Assembly (NCBI GenBank): GCA_938036345.1
Contig: CALHPJ010000001.1
Location: forward strand, 124,001 to 188,000
DNA length: 64,000 nt
Reading direction: 5' to 3'
Source: an uncultured Thermofilaceae archaeon
GTDB lineage: Archaea > Thermoproteota > Thermoprotei > Thermofilales > Thermofilaceae
This document shows, piece by piece, positions 1 to 8,217 of the stretch; position 1 is the first letter of the stretch; every line of letters begins with the position of its first letter. The notes beneath the pieces were generated by a model, which had not been told where the DNA came from, ran no database searches, and worked only from the letters and a program-made list of their open reading frames with translations. Position numbers and translations under genes: made by a program.

Positions 1-1
1 T

Positions 2-1042
2 AACAGCGAGAGTACTCGGGTAACTACGAAAACCAAAGATGTTTTAATTGACGTAACTGCTACTGATCCCAAGTTAGCGATTGGAGTGCTGAAGGTCGTA
101 GCCACATCCTTAGTTGAGAGGGGTGAAAAAATAGGCTTGGTTAAAGTTAAAGGGAAAAGCTCCTCTGAGGCTCCGGATTTCTCCCCGTCGCAGCATATTT
201 TAGATGTAGAGCTGGTTGAGAAAATAGGTGGTTTAAAGGTCACGGTTGAAGAAGCGATAAGTAGTCTAAAAGCGATGAGATTCGGAGCTGAGCCTGCAAA
301 CCAGTTTATCAGGGTGCTGTGCCCAGCGTATAGATTGGACATACTCCACCCAGTCGACTTAGTCGAGGAAGTGCTAATGGGCTATGGGTTTGACAAGCTC
401 GGGCTCGAGGTGATGCCACCTCAGCATCGTGGTAAAATGGACCCCCTCGAAGCATTCAGTAGAAAGCTTCGGGAAATCCTAGTTGGCTTCGGTTTCCAGG
501 AGGTGAACAACTACATGATGACCAGCAAAGAGGTGCTCTACACTAAAATGTGCTCACCCGAGATCCCCACTGTCGAGGTTCTAAACCCCAGGCAGGAGGC
601 CTATACATGTTTGAGGACCTGGTTAACTCCCCAGTTAATTCAAGTGCTCTCGAGAAGTAAGCATGCCGATTACCCGCAAAGGATCTTCGAGTGCGGCGAT
701 GTCGCGATTGTCGACGAACACGAGGAGAACATGGTAAGGGAAGAGAGGAGGATAGCTTTAGCCTTCTCGGACAGCAAAGTAGCTCTGACCGATATCCACG
801 CGGTGGTAAACGAGGTTTTCAGGTTATTAAATTTAAATTACGAACTAGAAAGGAGTAAGCATTCCAGTTTTATCGATGGCCGGTTTACCACGATTAAGGT
901 CTTAGGTCAGCCGGTAGGTTTCATCGGCGAAGTGCACCCTCAGGTGCTCACAAACTGGGGGCTTGAGAAACCCGTTGTAGTGGCTGAAGTGAACATTAGC
1001 GAGATTTTCCGCCTTTGCGGCAATCTAGCTTTAGGCACCTAA
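2..1042 (+). CDS. pheT: Phenylalanyl-tRNA synthetase beta subunit, 3' part
   Basis: Charges tRNA-Phe with phenylalanine as the beta chain of the alpha2-beta2 enzyme. The gene is cut by the left edge: the frame is open from base 2, upstream of the first in-window GTG at 86, and the residues there continue the same domain, so the GTG is internal. Visible are a B5 domain with the conserved run RLDILHPVDLVEEVLMGYG, a catalytic-like domain (FGFQEVNNYMM, then VLNPRQEAY and RIFECGDV), and a C-terminus of the archaeal type ending soon after VGFIGEVHPQVL. About 346 residues are present of the roughly 550 usual in archaea. It ends 75 bases before the convergent epimerase gene. Identification is secure; the missing part lies outside the window. 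Confidence 0.95.
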   Translation, partial: NSESTRVTTKTKDVLIDVTATDPKLAIGVLKVVATSLVERGEKIGLVKVKGKSSSEAPDFSPSQHILDVELVEKIGGLKVTVEEAISSLKAMRFGAEPANQFIRVLCPAYRLDILHPVDLVEEVLMGYGFDKLGLEVMPPQHRGKMDPLEAFSRKLREILVGFGFQEVNNYMMTSKEVLYTKMCSPEIPTVEVLNPRQEAYTCLRTWLTPQLIQVLSRSKHADYPQRIFECGDVAIVDEHEENMVREERRIALAFSDSKVALTDIHAVVNEVFRLLNLNYELERSKHSSFIDGRFTTIKVLGQPVGFIGEVHPQVLTNWGLEKPVVVAEVNISEIFRLCGNLALGT

Positions 1043-1117
1043 CGGCACTGGCGAGAACCGTAGCGCTGGAAAAGCCCCCGAATCTGCGGAATGCCTGCGG
1101 CGAAAACCAAAAGTGCA

Positions 1118-2096
1118 TTAAGTTGCTGTTTCAGTAAGTGGCACAATTAAGCCTCTGCGCGCAAGTTCCCAGTAGTGGCGAGCAGCTAAGCGCACAGATT
1201 CCTCGCTCTTGTAGCGCGGAGACCACCCAAGGCTGACCAGCTTGCCTACGTCGAGGTGCATCCCCCTGACGTCGCCAACCCACCCTCTTCCCTCAACGCC
1301 TCCGGTGTATATTATTTCTACGTTGCTCAACCCGCCTTCCTCGACCACTATCTCTGCGGCGCGCTCTACGGTTATTGCGTCGACGCTTCCCACGTTGAAC
1401 ACCTCAAACCCCCTGCCTGAGCACTTCCAGGCTATTAAGGTGGCCGCGACGGCATCCTCAATCCATATATAGGATTTTGTTTGAGTTCCACCGCTAGATA
1501 CCCTTAGCTGCTTTGGATTTGCTAGCAGCTTCCGCACAAAATCGTAGATAATCCCCTTCCTATTTCTGGGGGCGATAACACTGAAAATATTTAAGCGAAA
1601 TACCTCTGAAGCTGTACGTGTACGCGTAGGAGGAGATTAAAGCCTTGCAAGCTAGCTTCGAAGCACCGTAAATGGATATCGGCTTAAGCGGGCCATAGCT
1701 TTCAGGCGTGGGAAGAGCTTCTGCATCCCCGTAGACGGTGCTCGAGGAAGCGAAGACTATGTTTGCAACGTCCATCTTCCTCATGACCTCTAGAAGATTG
1801 TAGGTTGCCTTGATGTTATTTTCAAAATGCTCATTTGGGTCGCCTATTCTAACCTCGGGATTAGCCGCAAAGTGGAATACCGTTTGGGTGTCGCTCAGTG
1901 ATGCCACTAGCACGCTTGCATCCCTCAGATCACCTTTTATGACCTTTAACTTTGGCGAAGTTATGGAATTGCTTAGATTATCAAAGCTTCCACTGCTGAA
2001 GTTATCTATTACCACCAACTCGTAGTCCTCTGACAAAAGCTCATCGACTAAATGGCTACCTATGAAGCCGGCTCCCCCGGTTACCAGTATTTTCAC
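1118..2096 (-). pseudogene. UDP-glucose 4-epimerase-like NAD-dependent epimerase, frameshifted
   Basis: A short-chain sugar-nucleotide epimerase of the GalE type, split into two frames. The N-terminal piece (1560-2096) has the NAD loop GGAGFIGSHL at residues 7-16, a catalytic Ser region SSSTVYGD (117-124) and the YxxxK pair at Y143/K147, then stops after a KYFQCYRPQK ending. The C-terminal piece (below 1560) picks up exactly where the family continues (RNRKGIIYDF, then KSYIWIEDAVAA). Removing one base from the run of five G at 1568-1572 joins them into about 325 residues, the normal length. It diverges from galactokinase, consistent with a Leloir-pathway pair. It may be a true pseudogene, a sequencing or assembly slip in the homopolymer, or recoding; I cannot decide. 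The usual YGP is YRP or YAP here. Confidence 0.85.
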
Positions 2097-2110
2097 GAAT
2101 GTGCGGCAGA

Positions 2111-2125
2111 GTATACATTTATAGG
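2111..2125. promoter_or_regulatory. Shared TATA element of divergent galE-like and galK genes
   Basis: The AT-rich element reading GTATACATTTATAGG lies about 25-30 bases from the GTG start of the galactokinase and about 20-25 bases from the ATG of the epimerase on the other strand. It is the only AT-rich element in the 49-base gap, so both genes probably use it and both transcripts should be leaderless or nearly so. Confidence 0.5.
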
Positions 2126-2145
2126 TTTAGCGGCAAGCTTGACCT

Positions 2146-3396
2146 GTGAAGGGCAAAGTAGCTACGCCGAGGTCTAAGTTAGAAGTACTGGATTGGATAA
2201 AAAGGGAATTCGGTGAACCTATCCGGGCGGCCTCCGCACCCGGTAGAGCGGATTTTCTCAACACTCATCAGGATTACAAAGGCCTACCGGTGGTCCCAGT
2301 TGCGGTGAACCTTAGGACCTATGCAGTCGCCGTGGAAGAGCTTCCCGACAGATTTGAGGTTATCAGCTTGAATATGAAGCGAGAGGGACGCGTTCATACA
2401 GAGAGTTTCCCCCTCAATCCCAGGCTTGAAGGTAAGGGTGGTTTTGGAGATTACCTAAGGGCGTGCGTACTCGCTCTCAGGGAGAGCGGTTTTAGGGTGA
2501 GGTCCGGACTGAGAGTAGTGATTGACAGCGATGTACCGGTGGGCGCCGGCTTAGGTAGTAGCGCGGCGCTGGAGGTTTCGTTTATAAAGTTACTCGACGC
2601 GTACTACAGCTTAAAGTTAGACAAGGGTCAGCTAGCCGAACTCGCATTTAAGGCGGAGAACGAAATTATGCGCATACCGTGCGGTAGGCTTGACCAATAC
2701 GGTTCATCGTATGGCGGCGCGGTTCTACTTTATACAAAACCCCCTGTTCGGGTGGAGGAGCTGCCTCTTAGCGGCGTAAACTTCATTATTGCAGACTCCG
2801 GAATTAAACACAGGGTCGCTTCGATACATCCGGTGAGGCAGGCCGAGATCGAGCTAGGGCTCTCTCAACTCCTCGGACTTAGCGGCCTGCCAGCTAGGAT
2901 AAAGGGGCTTCTAGGGAGGAGGTACTGGGAGCCGAGGTGGGAGGAACTTAGGTTAGATGAACTGGACCAGTACTTAAATGAGATTGATGAGAATGCCGCG
3001 AAAAGAATCCGGTTTACCCTTTTAATGCACCGAGTAACTTTGCTAGCGCTCAAGCTGATTAGGACAGGAAGCCTCACCGCTAACGAACTCGAGGAAGTAG
3101 GCTCCAAAGCCGGTGCAACGTTTTCGGAAGTCCTGGGCGCTATAATGGATAGGCAGCACGAACTACTCAGAGATCTATACGAGGTTAGCCTACCGGAGTT
3201 AGAGAAAATTAGAGAAGCTATGCTAAATGCCGGCGCCTATGGTGTTAAGATAAGCGGAGCTGGATTGGGGGGAGCCTTAATAGCCCTGGTGGATGAGCGA
3301 ACCGGAAGGAAGGTCGCAGAGGAGGCCGTTAACGCTGGGGCGTATAGGGCTTTTCCAACCAGAGTCGACGAGGGAGCTAGGGAAGAAGGCTCTTAA
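2146..3396 (+). CDS. galK: Galactokinase (GHMP kinase family)
   Basis: Phosphorylates galactose to galactose 1-phosphate with ATP, entering the Leloir pathway. The 416-residue protein has the galactokinase signature GRADFLNTHQDYKG at residues 33-46, the GHMP ATP-binding motif PVGAGLGSSAA at 131-141, the GRLDQYGS segment containing the expected catalytic Asp (D183), and the C-terminal glycine motif KISGAGLGG. Length fits archaeal enzymes, slightly above the roughly 350-390 of Thermococcales. The GTG at 2146 was chosen because it is the first start after the TATA element and puts the signature at its usual distance from the N-terminus. Its divergent partner is the broken epimerase, the other enzyme needed to use galactose. 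Other GHMP sugar kinases are less likely given the signature. Confidence 0.92.
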   Translation: MKGKVATPRSKLEVLDWIKREFGEPIRAASAPGRADFLNTHQDYKGLPVVPVAVNLRTYAVAVEELPDRFEVISLNMKREGRVHTESFPLNPRLEGKGGFGDYLRACVLALRESGFRVRSGLRVVIDSDVPVGAGLGSSAALEVSFIKLLDAYYSLKLDKGQLAELAFKAENEIMRIPCGRLDQYGSSYGGAVLLYTKPPVRVEELPLSGVNFIIADSGIKHRVASIHPVRQAEIELGLSQLLGLSGLPARIKGLLGRRYWEPRWEELRLDELDQYLNEIDENAAKRIRFTLLMHRVTLLALKLIRTGSLTANELEEVGSKAGATFSEVLGAIMDRQHELLRDLYEVSLPELEKIREAMLNAGAYGVKISGAGLGGALIALVDERTGRKVAEEAVNAGAYRAFPTRVDEGAREEGS

Positions 3397-3407
3397 TAAT
3401 ACCTTTC

Positions 3408-3421
3408 AAATAAATTTTTAA
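3408..3421 (+). promoter_or_regulatory. TATA box upstream of the coiled-coil protein gene
   Basis: AAATAAATTTTTAA is centred about 33 bases before the ATG at 3448, the spacing expected for an archaeal promoter giving a very short leader. Confidence 0.4.
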
Positions 3422-3447
3422 GTAGTTTCTAGCTTAAATAACTCAAG

Positions 3448-3981
3448 ATGGTAGAGGAGGAAATAGCCCGGGATGAGGCACGGGTAGAGGAGTACAGAGC
3501 GATTTACACTGGCGTGACTTTGAAAGCCCCAAGAACCGCTGAGCTGAGAACTGGTATCATACCGGCGGCGCGATTCGCCGATAAAATCCGGCGCGTAGCA
3601 TTAGCCGCCTTTAAAGGCTACGTGCCAAGGGACATTATTGTCAGGGATGTTTCGGAATTTAACCGCAGACTTTACGATACAATAGTTAACGAAATGAAGT
3701 GCGCGAAAACCGACTTAATCAGGGTGACTGTAGATGTGGCCTATGATGAAGAAAATGGGCGGCTAATTTTCGGAGAACCTGTAATTGACAGGTTTGTACC
3801 GGAGAGGGAGGTTAAGGCGTACTACGAGGAGCTGCTCAAGGCCGCAGAGGCGGAATGCAAGAAACGCATTGAGGAGCTAGAGACCAAGGTGAGAAAACTG
3901 GAGGAGGAGAGGCACGATATGGAGGAATTTAAACGGAAAGTGCTTGAAGTAGCCAGGCGGCTGGAGGAGCTGCTGAGGTAG
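3448..3981 (+). CDS. Conserved archaeal-type protein with C-terminal coiled coil, unknown function
   Basis: A 177-residue soluble protein that I do not recognise with certainty. Residues 1-125 look like a compact alpha/beta domain: an acidic start, then ARFADKIRRVALAAFKGY and a strand-rich segment LIRVTVDVAYDEENGRLIFGEPVIDR. Residues 130-177 form a charged heptad-rich helix (many Glu/Lys/Arg, ending LEVARRLEELLR), so dimerisation or binding to a partner is likely. Uncharacterised archaeal families with this architecture exist (DUF2258 is one I considered), but I could not confirm membership. It stands alone between galactokinase and the hydrogenase operon, with its own TATA box. No signal peptide or membrane segment. 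Confidence 0.75.
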   Translation: MVEEEIARDEARVEEYRAIYTGVTLKAPRTAELRTGIIPAARFADKIRRVALAAFKGYVPRDIIVRDVSEFNRRLYDTIVNEMKCAKTDLIRVTVDVAYDEENGRLIFGEPVIDRFVPEREVKAYYEELLKAAEAECKKRIEELETKVRKLEEERHDMEEFKRKVLEVARRLEELLR

Positions 3982-4060
3982 CTAAGCCTTCCCAGCGAAC
4001 ACTTCGCCGGAAGCACAATCCCGAAACAACTAAATAGAGGGGGCGGAATCCCCCCACTAC

Positions 4061-4399
4061 GTGGATGAATTGGCAGGGCTAGCTGTGTTGCTGGCTACCA
4101 GCGGGGCTTTGCTACTAGGGGCCTACACATTGCATAAACTTACGGCTCCCAGGCCGTGCGAGGACAAGCTGAAGCGCACCCCCTACGCTTGCGGCGAGGA
4201 GCTTCCGCCGGAGAGGGTTCCGGTCAAGCTCCTTCTTTTCAAGTATGTCTGCTTCTTCTTGGTCGTCGACGTGACGGCTCTTCTCTTTGCTTTCGCAGCC
4301 GGTCCCCTGCCACCCGCCGAGCGCTCTATTGTCCGCCTCTTAATTACAGCTTACGGTTTAGTGCTAATAGTTTCCATACTAATGGCGAGTGGCCAATGA
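4061..4399 (+). CDS. Complex I-like subunit A (NuoA/NDUFA3 type) of the hydrogenase complex
   Basis: A small membrane subunit of the proton- or sodium-pumping arm. The 112 residues hold three predicted membrane helices: residues 3-25, about 60-80 and 88-108. The loop after helix 1 carries the conserved PYACGEE (about 42-48), diagnostic of NuoA, whose loop contacts the quinone or catalytic cavity. The GTG at 4061 is the first start and gives a normal length. It opens a 12-gene operon, and its stop overlaps the ATG of the next gene by four bases. Subunit A is normally a mark of complex I and Fpo rather than of Hyf, Ech or Mbh hydrogenases, which makes its place beside a Ni-binding large subunit notable. 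Confidence 0.88.
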   Translation: MDELAGLAVLLATSGALLLGAYTLHKLTAPRPCEDKLKRTPYACGEELPPERVPVKLLLFKYVCFFLVVDVTALLFAFAAGPLPPAERSIVRLLITAYGLVLIVSILMASGQ

Positions 4400-4857
4400 A
4401 GCTCCTAACCAGGCTAGTCAACTGGGGTAGGTCTAGGAGCCTCTGGGTGCTGCTTATTAACACGGGGGCCTGTAACGCGTGCGACATAGAGGTGATAGCG
4501 GCATTATCACCAAGGTACGACGTCGAGCGCTTCGGCGTTTTACTGAAAGGGAGTCCTAGGCATGCCGATGTGCTGCTGATAACGGGAGCTGTTACCCGCC
4601 AGGTTAGGGATCGGTTGCTAAGGATTTACAGGCAAATGCCTGAGCCGAAGTACGTAGTAGCCGTAGGCACGTGCGCCGTGAGCGGTGGAGTTTACGATCG
4701 CTGCTACAATGTGTACAAAGGCGTCGATGAAGTGCTTCCAGTCCACGCTTACGTACCGGGTTGCCCCGTTAAACCAGAAGCCGTAATCGAGGCTATTAGT
4801 GTTCTGAGAAGGGTTATCGAGAGGGGCGAGTTTAATGGACGAGGAAAGGGTGGTTGA
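4396..4857 (+). CDS. [NiFe] hydrogenase small subunit, group 4 type (NuoB-like)
   Basis: Carries the [4Fe-4S] cluster nearest the active site and passes electrons between the ferredoxin-like subunit and the large subunit. The start is the ATG at 4396, overlapping the preceding stop; longer readings of this frame run antisense to the membrane gene upstream and are not credible. The 153 residues have CNAC (C26, C29) followed by DIE, then C93 in VGTCAVSGG and C123 in VPGCPVKPE, the four expected ligands. The spacing CxxC with NTGxCNxCDIE is that of Ech/Mbh/Hyc small subunits; true NuoB has adjacent cysteines. It overlaps the subunit C gene by 23 bases. Confidence 0.9.
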   Translation: MKLLTRLVNWGRSRSLWVLLINTGACNACDIEVIAALSPRYDVERFGVLLKGSPRHADVLLITGAVTRQVRDRLLRIYRQMPEPKYVVAVGTCAVSGGVYDRCYNVYKGVDEVLPVHAYVPGCPVKPEAVIEAISVLRRVIERGEFNGRGKGG

Positions 4858-5269
4858 GGAGCTGAAAGCGAGGTTAGGCGCCGCTATACTGGAGGTCAAG
4901 GTTCCCCAGAGAAGAAGGGTTTTCATCACAGTTGATAGGGAGCATTATAGAGCCGCGCTTGAAGTCCTACGGGAAGCCGGCTTTGATCACTTGGTAGCGA
5001 TAACGGGGATAGACACTGGTGATCACTTCGAGGTTATCGCGCATGTAGGTAGAACACTGGTGGTTTCGGTAAGGGCTGTTGTACCCAGGAGCGACGCAAG
5101 AATCCCCAGTTTAATCGACCTCTACAAGGGTGCTGAATTCTACGAGCGCGAGACTTGGGAGATGCTAGGGATAGTTTTCGAAGGGAACCCCAGGTTGACG
5201 AGAACATTCCTTCCAGAGAATTGGCCTGAAAACGTTTACCCGCTCAGAAAGGATTACGAAGGCGGTTAA
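4835..5269 (+). CDS. Complex I 30 kDa-like subunit C (NuoC/HycE N-domain type)
   Basis: A structural peripheral-arm subunit that clamps the small and large subunits together. The 144 residues end in the family signature YERETWEMLGIVFEGNPRL followed by LPENWP and YPLRKDY, the classic respiratory-chain 30 kDa pattern. It has no cofactor ligands and no membrane segment. It is a stand-alone protein, as in complex I and Fpo, whereas E. coli hydrogenases 3 and 4 fuse it to the large subunit. Twelve bases separate it from the large-subunit gene. Confidence 0.92.
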   Translation: MDEERVVEELKARLGAAILEVKVPQRRRVFITVDREHYRAALEVLREAGFDHLVAITGIDTGDHFEVIAHVGRTLVVSVRAVVPRSDARIPSLIDLYKGAEFYERETWEMLGIVFEGNPRLTRTFLPENWPENVYPLRKDYEGG

Positions 5270-5281
5270 GTAGGGGGTGGC

Positions 5282-6451
5282 ATGATGGGTGTTTACATTC
5301 CGGTGGGACCCCAGCACCCGATACACCCGGAAGCCATTTTACTTAAATTGAAAGTTGAGGGGGAGCAGGTGGTTGACGCGGATGTTGACTCAAGTTTTGT
5401 CCACAGGGGAATCGAAAAAGCCCTGGAGCACAAAACGTGGCTACAGGGTTTATACCTTGTCGAAAGGGTGTGCGGGATATGCAACGTGGCTCACTCCACC
5501 TGCTATACTTTAAACGTCGAAAACCTGCTAGGGGTAGAGGCGCCGACGAGGGCTCAGTACCTAAGACTAGTGGTCGAGGAGCTTGCCAGGATTCATTCGC
5601 ACATGCTTTGGTTGGGCTTGCTAGCGCACTTGATAGGTTTTCAATCTCTTTTTATGCTGGTCTTCAGGGATAGGGAGAAAGTGCTAGATCTGATGGAAGA
5701 GTTGACCGGGAATAGGATAACCACTGCCTACAACGTCGTGGGAGGGGTCCGTAGGGATATCGATCCGGCTCTCGAGCACAGAGTTAGAAGCACCCTTGAG
5801 GAACTCCGAGGCAGAGTTAAGCGGTATAGGAAACTGATTGAGGAGGACCCCTCGGTGAGGGCCAGAACCGTGAATGTGGGAATTCTGGAGCGCAGTGAGG
5901 CCGAGGAACTCCACGCAGTGGGCCCCGTTGCCAGGGCCTCTGGAATTAAGTACGATGTGAGAGCCGATGACCCATACCTGGTTCACGACGAAGTCCCCTT
6001 CAACGTTGTTACGCTCGAGACTTGCGACGCGTGGGGAAGAGCCATGGTCAGAGTCGAGGAGGTTCTCGAATCTATCGACATGATTATGTACTCGCTTGAC
6101 CACATACCCTCAGGTCCGATTCGGAAGCGCGTGCCCCCGGTTTTCAAAGTCCCCCCGGGGGAGGGCATAGCCAGAGTGGAGGCTCCCAGGGGCGAGCTTT
6201 TCCACTATGCGAAATCCGATGGCTCGGAGAGGCCTTACAGGTACAGGATGCGAACCCCAACCCTAGCCAATCTAGCAGCTCTAGTCTATATGCTTAGAAG
6301 AGGCGATAGGGCGGTCTACGTGGCTGACGTTCCGGTGATCTTCGGCAGCATAGACCCCTGTATATGCTGCACGGCTCGCGTTTTCGTGCTGGATGAAAGG
6401 GGCAGCAGAGTTCTTAATTTGGAAGACCTTGGAAGGTCTAGGGGCAGGTAA
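5282..6451 (+). CDS. [NiFe] hydrogenase large subunit, group 4 type (NuoD-like)
   Basis: The catalytic subunit. In complex I this protein (NuoD) has lost the nickel site; here both Ni-Fe motifs are intact. These are RVCGIC at residues 62-67 (ligands C64, C67), followed by a histidine at 71, and DPCICC at 358-363 (ligands C360, C363). The remaining 389 residues match NuoD/EchE length, with GPQHPIHPE near the start and the AxNVVGGVRRDI type motif in the middle. There is no long tail after the last cysteine motif (about 26 residues), and whether a maturation protease trims it is uncertain. Expected reaction: proton reduction with electrons from reduced ferredoxin, or the reverse, coupled to ion pumping. 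No maturation genes (hyp) lie in the window. Confidence 0.92.
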   Translation: MMGVYIPVGPQHPIHPEAILLKLKVEGEQVVDADVDSSFVHRGIEKALEHKTWLQGLYLVERVCGICNVAHSTCYTLNVENLLGVEAPTRAQYLRLVVEELARIHSHMLWLGLLAHLIGFQSLFMLVFRDREKVLDLMEELTGNRITTAYNVVGGVRRDIDPALEHRVRSTLEELRGRVKRYRKLIEEDPSVRARTVNVGILERSEAEELHAVGPVARASGIKYDVRADDPYLVHDEVPFNVVTLETCDAWGRAMVRVEEVLESIDMIMYSLDHIPSGPIRKRVPPVFKVPPGEGIARVEAPRGELFHYAKSDGSERPYRYRMRTPTLANLAALVYMLRRGDRAVYVADVPVIFGSIDPCICCTARVFVLDERGSRVLNLEDLGRSRGR

Positions 6452-6454
6452 GCG

Positions 6455-7411
6455 ATGTGGCAGGCTTGGCATGTAGTCCTTTATCCCGGGGTCGCCTTTA
6501 TGTCGTGCTTAGCCTTGCTGTTCGAATGGCTTGACAGGAAGTTTGTTGCCAAACTCCAGAACAGGGTTGGTCCTAAGTACACGGGTCCCTTTGGCATGCT
6601 CCAACCACTTGCTGACCTGGTGAAGCTCCTCTCTAAGGAGGATATAATTCCCGAGGGTACTAAGACTTTCCTATTCAATATTTGCCCGGTAGCTGCGGTT
6701 TTGCTGCTCTTTATAGCAAACTCCTTCGTGCCAACCGTTCACGTGGAGGGGGTGCTTAAGGCGGAGGGGGATCTGATTATAATCCTCGTGATCATAACCC
6801 TGTACTTGCTTACAATTTACATGGCCGGCTCAGCGGCTCCGAGTAGGTACTCGTTAATGGGTGCTGCTAGGGCAGCTGTCATGCTGCTGGGCTTTGAGTT
6901 ACCGTTAATGTTCTCATCGCTCAGCGTGGGATTCGCGGCAGGGGGCTTTGAGCTAAGTAAAATAGTTGCAAAACAGTTTGAGAGGCCCTTTATCGCGGGG
7001 CCCCACCTCATAGGGTTCGCAATATTCTTAATTGCGGCTCAGGCGGAGCTCGAAAAAATACCTTTCGATATACCGGAAGCCGAAACAGAGATAGTTTCCG
7101 GCTGGCTTGTCGAGCTCTCCAGCTGGAGGTTAGCCTTCTTCAGGTTCTCAAAGGACTTGGAGCTCGTTCTCCTTTCGGGATTGGCAACAGCCCTCTACTT
7201 AGGAGGGCCTATAGGTCCGGTTATTCCAGGGTTGGAGGTCCTCCTATACCCCCTCTACTTCCTTGCGAAATCAATTTCAGTGCTCTTTCTTCTCTCCCTT
7301 CTAAGCACCCTGTTCGCCAGAATCAGGTTAGATCAGTTCATAAGGCTATGCTGGCGCTACCTGATACCTTTAACCTTAGCGTACTTCCTTGCTATGATGT
7401 GGGTAGTTTGA
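6455..7411 (+). CDS. Complex I-like membrane subunit H (NuoH/EchB/HyfC type)
   Basis: An eight-helix membrane subunit that anchors the peripheral arm and forms the coupling cavity. The 318 residues contain RVGPKYTGPFGMLQPLADLVKLL near residue 37-60 and the acidic loop PFDIPEAETEIVSGWLVE, the hallmark glutamate-rich third loop. Length and helix count match the family. In hydrogenases and complex I alike, this subunit links electron transfer to ion movement. Three bases separate it from the large-subunit stop, and one base from the ferredoxin subunit gene that follows. Confidence 0.93.
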   Translation: MWQAWHVVLYPGVAFMSCLALLFEWLDRKFVAKLQNRVGPKYTGPFGMLQPLADLVKLLSKEDIIPEGTKTFLFNICPVAAVLLLFIANSFVPTVHVEGVLKAEGDLIIILVIITLYLLTIYMAGSAAPSRYSLMGAARAAVMLLGFELPLMFSSLSVGFAAGGFELSKIVAKQFERPFIAGPHLIGFAIFLIAAQAELEKIPFDIPEAETEIVSGWLVELSSWRLAFFRFSKDLELVLLSGLATALYLGGPIGPVIPGLEVLLYPLYFLAKSISVLFLLSLLSTLFARIRLDQFIRLCWRYLIPLTLAYFLAMMWVV

Positions 7412-7412
7412 A

Positions 7413-7742
7413 ATGAGAATGTTGAGAGATGTGTTATGGAACCTATTCAAGGGAAGGGCGACCGTGATGTACCCCGAGGAGCGGGGCAGTCCTCCCGATA
7501 ACTTTAGAGGTAGGCTTGGCTTCAACAGGGATGAGTGTATAGGGTGCGGCCTCTGCCACAGGGTGTGTCCGGCCTCTGCGATTGAAATGGAGAACGACGG
7601 AAGGGGTGCGAGGCCGGTTTTCCACATTGAGCGGTGCATTTACTGCTACTTATGCATCGAAGTATGTCCGACGAAAGCAATTAAACCCGGCAAAGAATAC
7701 GCTGTAGTAACTTCCCGAAAAAGCGATTTGGTGGTGAGGTGA
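7413..7742 (+). CDS. Two-[4Fe-4S] ferredoxin subunit I (NuoI/EchF type)
   Basis: Relays electrons from soluble ferredoxin to the small subunit. Two complete cluster motifs, CIGCGLCHRVCP (about residues 43-54) and CIYCYLCIEVCP (about 74-85), sit in a 109-residue protein whose short basic N-terminus suggests membrane-face association. It has no NADH-binding partner: genes for subunits E, F and G are absent from the operon, so reduced ferredoxin is the expected donor, as for Ech/Mbh and archaeal Fpo-like complexes. The next gene starts at the adjoining base. Confidence 0.93.
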   Translation: MRMLRDVLWNLFKGRATVMYPEERGSPPDNFRGRLGFNRDECIGCGLCHRVCPASAIEMENDGRGARPVFHIERCIYCYLCIEVCPTKAIKPGKEYAVVTSRKSDLVVR

Positions 7743-7976
7743 ATGCTGCTTGAATTTATTTTGGCTGCTGCCGTAGTGGCGGCTCTTCTAGCGGTGGAGC
7801 TAAAGGATTTGGAGAAAGCTATCATAGCTTTGGCTGTCATGAGTGCATTGGTTGCGCTTGCGCATTACGTAGCGGGCGCTCGGCTCCTGGCGGTATTTCA
7901 GCTAAGCGTTTACGCGGGAGCGATCACCATGCTCACCTTATCGGTCTTACACTTAGGTGGTGAACGTGCCGAGTAG
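7743..7976 (+). CDS. Complex I-like subunit J, N-terminal half
   Basis: A small three-helix membrane protein of 77 residues. Helix 3 carries FQLSVYAGAITMLTL, matching the conserved VYAGAI region of NuoJ, which contains the pi-bulge helix involved in coupling. It ends where ordinary NuoJ would continue, and the next gene supplies the rest in another frame. J is known to be split in some archaea, so this is probably natural. A one-base slip joining two halves is the alternative, because the two frames overlap by 20 bases. Confidence 0.82.
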   Translation: MLLEFILAAAVVAALLAVELKDLEKAIIALAVMSALVALAHYVAGARLLAVFQLSVYAGAITMLTLSVLHLGGERAE

Positions 7977-8217
7977 GTATCTGACGGCCTTGGCTGCGCT
8001 CTTTGTAGCCATCGTATTTATAATTGTTCTGAACGCTGAGCACGAGGTGCAACCCCTATGGGCTGGTAGAAGCGGCTTTCCAGTCGCGTATATGTGGATA
8101 GCTAGGTGGGTGGATCTATTGGCGCAATCCATGATGCTGCTCGCCATAATAGTCGCGGTTTCACATTTGCTAAAAGAGGTGATTGGGCATTGGGAATCCC
8201 TAACGCCTACACGATAG
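7957..8217 (+). CDS. Complex I-like subunit J, C-terminal half
   Basis: An 86-residue membrane protein starting at tandem GTG codons (7957 or 7960) within the end of the preceding gene. Two helices are clear: residues 8-25 (LTALAALFVAIVFIIVLN) and about 55-73 (LLAQSMMLLAIIVAVSHLL). Its place after the J N-terminal half and before K, and its hydrophobic pattern, fit the last two helices of NuoJ. On its own the sequence is too short and generic to be diagnostic. It overlaps the start of the next gene. Confidence 0.72.
   Translation: MVNVPSRYLTALAALFVAIVFIIVLNAEHEVQPLWAGRSGFPVAYMWIARWVDLLAQSMMLLAIIVAVSHLLKEVIGHWESLTPTR

Noticed and set aside
4156-4395. Long upstream extension of the hydrogenase small-subunit frame
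   Set aside because: Its composition is a shadow of the subunit A gene; the ATG overlapping the upstream stop is preferred.
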